Source: Bacteroidota bacterium
Lineage (GTDB): Bacteria; Bacteroidota; Bacteroidia; Sphingobacteriales; Sphingobacteriaceae
Length of the DNA stretch: 64,000 nt
Assembly: GCA_026224775.1 (NCBI GenBank)
Contig: JAMFRP010000019.1
Location: 186,001-250,000, forward strand
Direction: 5' to 3'
Part shown: positions 62,316 through 64,000 of the stretch, one piece after another
How the letters are laid out: each line of letters begins with the position of its first letter
Numbering within the stretch: position 1 is the first letter of the stretch
Translations under genes and position numbers: made by a program
Notes under the pieces: generated by a model
Seen by the model: the letters and a program-made list of their open reading frames with translations, nothing else
Databases searched by the model: none
Told to the model about the DNA's origin: nothing

Positions 62316-63752
62316 TTAATATCCTGGATTTTGTATTACCTGATTATTTACTGAAGTTTCGGTGTAAGGTATTGGTAAAGTTAGCTGGGTAAGCGATTTA
62401 AGCCCCGGCAGCAAGGCTTGCGCTGTCGCAAAAGGCAACTGGCGAAGCAACCGGCGAAGCGCAAACCAGTCTGCTCCATTTTCTGAAAAGAAATTTTTCA
62501 TTTCTTCTTTTACAATCAGTGTTTGTAGCGCGATTGGTGTATTGGCATTGGTAACAGCGGTAAAATCTTTGATGCCAGCATGCCCTTCAACAGTTTGCAG
62601 CAGCGATTTCGCTGTTGATAGGTTTCCATTTGATAGGGTAATAGCTTCGGCCTCCAGTAAATAAGCTTCGGTTAAGCGAAAAGCATAGCAGTCTTCACTT
62701 AAAGGGGTTTCGGCAATATTAACCGTATCACCTGAATAAAACTTATCCAACCGGGGTAGTAAGCCATAATATGCTGTATTTGCCAGGTGATAATACCATT
62801 GTTTACGCGGATCAGCACTCAATGCGTTAACCAGTGAATCTGACAAAGGATACTGAACAGAAAATTGATTGCTTTGATATTTATAGGTCTCCGTAGGATA
62901 TGGCTGAACCCCCAAAATAACTTCTTTACTGGCAAATCCCTTCGACAAAAAAACATCTTTTACGCTATCTTCCAAAGCAAATGGTCCATTCGCAATTACG
63001 TCACTAGTTAAACTGATCACTTCTGCATAGTCTCCCGCTGCGCCTCTGTTTATCAAAACCCGGGCTTTAAGCAATTTTGCTGCTGAAGCGTTAGCATAAT
63101 ATATAGCCGTATTTAGTTTAGGTAAACCCGCTATAGCAGTATCCAGGTCACTGATAATGGACGTGTAAGCGGCAGCTACGCCTGAACGCGGCAGGTTAAT
63201 ATTATTCGCGTTAACAAATTCATCCCTCAAAATGATCCCGTATTTACTGGTCGGATCATAATATTGGCCGTAATATAATAACAGCTCTGAGTTACCAAAC
63301 GCCCGCAGGAACCTTGCTTCGGCAAGCATTTCCGTTTTAGTAGCCGTAGGTATTTTAGTTACCGGTGTCGCGTTCTTAATAAACCCATTAGCCGCATTTA
63401 CCAGTGCATAACCGTAATTCCAGATAAGCGGGACTGATAGTGATTTTGAATTAAAACTTAACGAATATATTCCATCATCACCGCTAACATTGTAGCAAGA
63501 GTTAGCCAGTTCGGATGGTATGATCTCGTTTACTTCTGACCATAATACCGTTGGAACATTGTTATCATCTACCCCGCTATTTGCAAACCTGTAATAAACG
63601 CCATTTAATACGGTTGTAGCGCTTTTAGTATCTACAATTACATTTCCATCTACTTCTGATGTGGTAGGGAATACATTCAACTCCTTTTTGCAAGACCAGA
63701 AAAGAGAACTGGTTAAGATGATAACCAGGTAATTTATATATTTCTTTTTCAT
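62316..63752 (-). CDS. SusD/RagB-family outer-membrane lipoprotein 4
   Basis: A 478-residue lipoprotein with lipobox cysteine in FWSCKKELNVFP (about residue 21). SusD repeats (ARFLRAFGNSELLLYYGQYY) and the end (FSENGADWFALRRLLRQLP) put it with SusD 2. It captures substrate for SusC 4, whose gene ends 25 bases upstream. Confidence 0.95.
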   Translation of the reverse strand: MKKKYINYLVIILTSSLFWSCKKELNVFPTTSEVDGNVIVDTKSATTVLNGVYYRFANSGVDDNNVPTVLWSEVNEIIPSELANSCYNVSGDDGIYSLSFNSKSLSVPLIWNYGYALVNAANGFIKNATPVTKIPTATKTEMLAEARFLRAFGNSELLLYYGQYYDPTSKYGIILRDEFVNANNINLPRSGVAAAYTSIISDLDTAIAGLPKLNTAIYYANASAAKLLKARVLINRGAAGDYAEVISLTSDVIANGPFALEDSVKDVFLSKGFASKEVILGVQPYPTETYKYQSNQFSVQYPLSDSLVNALSADPRKQWYYHLANTAYYGLLPRLDKFYSGDTVNIAETPLSEDCYAFRLTEAYLLEAEAITLSNGNLSTAKSLLQTVEGHAGIKDFTAVTNANTPIALQTLIVKEEMKNFFSENGADWFALRRLLRQLPFATAQALLPGLKSLTQLTLPIPYTETSVNNQVIQNPGY

Positions 63753-63777
63753 GTTAATGATCGTTAATGGTGAAAAA

Positions 63778-64000
63778 TTAGAACCCGACTTTTATTCCTA
63801 ATGAAAATGTACGTACGGTTGGATAATTACTTACATCAAAGTAGCCGCCGCTTACACTATAAGAATCATCAGAAGTTTCAGGGTCATTGCCTGGATACTT
63901 AGTTATTGTAAACAAGTTGGTAGCTGACATGAATATTTCCGCAGTTTTCATACCAGCCTTCTTCATCCAATCTGTTTTATCGAGATGATAGTTAAGCGTT
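63778..64000 (-). CDS. SusC/RagA-family TonB-dependent transporter 4, 3' end only
   Basis: The last 73 codons of a SusC gene running off the right edge; the frame is open to base 63999. The end contains MSATNLFTITKYPGNDPE and YPTVRTFSLGIKVGF, matching the end of SusC 2 (SATNLFTITKYPGPDPEV, then RIGF). These are the last barrel strands and the aromatic C-terminal residue that the BAM machinery recognises. Confidence 0.92.
   Translation of the reverse strand, partial: TLNYHLDKTDWMKKAGMKTAEIFMSATNLFTITKYPGNDPETSDDSYSVSGGYFDVSNYPTVRTFSLGIKVGF

Overview
The window reads as the chromosome of a Bacteroidota bacterium, most likely family Sphingobacteriaceae (Mucilaginibacter/Pedobacter-like). The reasons are SusC/SusD outer-membrane pairs, ECF sigma/FecR switches with DUF4974-type ends, many DUF4369-TlpA thioredoxins, GldA/GldG-like ABC genes, TAnnTTTG-type promoter candidates and the absence of strong Shine-Dalgarno sites. 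The genus is inference. No rRNA, tRNA or CRISPR array was seen.

Layout. 0-1.2 kb: the end of a TlpA-like thioredoxin gene and a small lipoprotein. 1.2-1.9 kb: gene debris around a long palindrome. 1.9-10.1 kb: a carbonyl/electrophile metabolism island: MarR regulator, two CurA-like NADP oxidoreductases, a wrecked old-yellow-enzyme gene, an aldehyde dehydrogenase, a carboxymuconolactone-decarboxylase-like protein, a zinc alcohol dehydrogenase and a Crp/Fnr regulator. 10.4-12.2 kb: a frameshifted Fic gene and a MITE-like element. 12.3-21.7 kb: sigma/FecR/SusC/SusD/zinc metalloprotease. 21.9-30.7 kb: an Lrp relic, a TlpA protein, an intact Lrp, then an operon of PLP enzyme, DsbD alpha domain, M16 peptidase and DsbD. 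30.8-43.3 kb: a second sigma/FecR/SusC/SusD block followed by two TlpA proteins, an unusual DsbD-alpha fusion protein and a trypsin/PDZ protein. 43.5-58.2 kb: a third sigma/FecR/SusC/SusD block followed by a GldA/GldG-like ABC pair, two tandem MutS-like ATPases, a TlpA protein and a broken M16 peptidase gene. 58.6-64 kb, minus strand: a fourth SusC(partial)/SusD pair driving three more TlpA proteins.

How the genes may work together. In 64 kb there are four SusC/D importers, eight periplasmic TlpA-type thioredoxins, one DsbD electron feeder, two separate DsbD alpha domains, and four peptidase genes (M16 intact, M16 broken, zinc metalloprotease, trypsin/PDZ). A cysteine-synthase-like PLP enzyme with a nearby Lrp regulator adds a sulfur/amino-acid theme. 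My working inference is a periplasmic system that imports disulfide-containing peptides or proteins through TonB channels, reduces them and degrades them. Cell-surface sigma/anti-sigma signalling would control two or three of the blocks.

The three complete SusC/D systems are mosaic. SusC/D 1 and 3 share one barrel/SusD class, 2 and 4 another, yet SusC 3 carries the signalling N-terminus, sigma and FecR of type 2. Recurrent non-coding structures (hairpins before each fecR start, hairpins in susC leaders, a 46-bp repeat upstream of two sigma genes) suggest a shared RNA- or DNA-level control layer.
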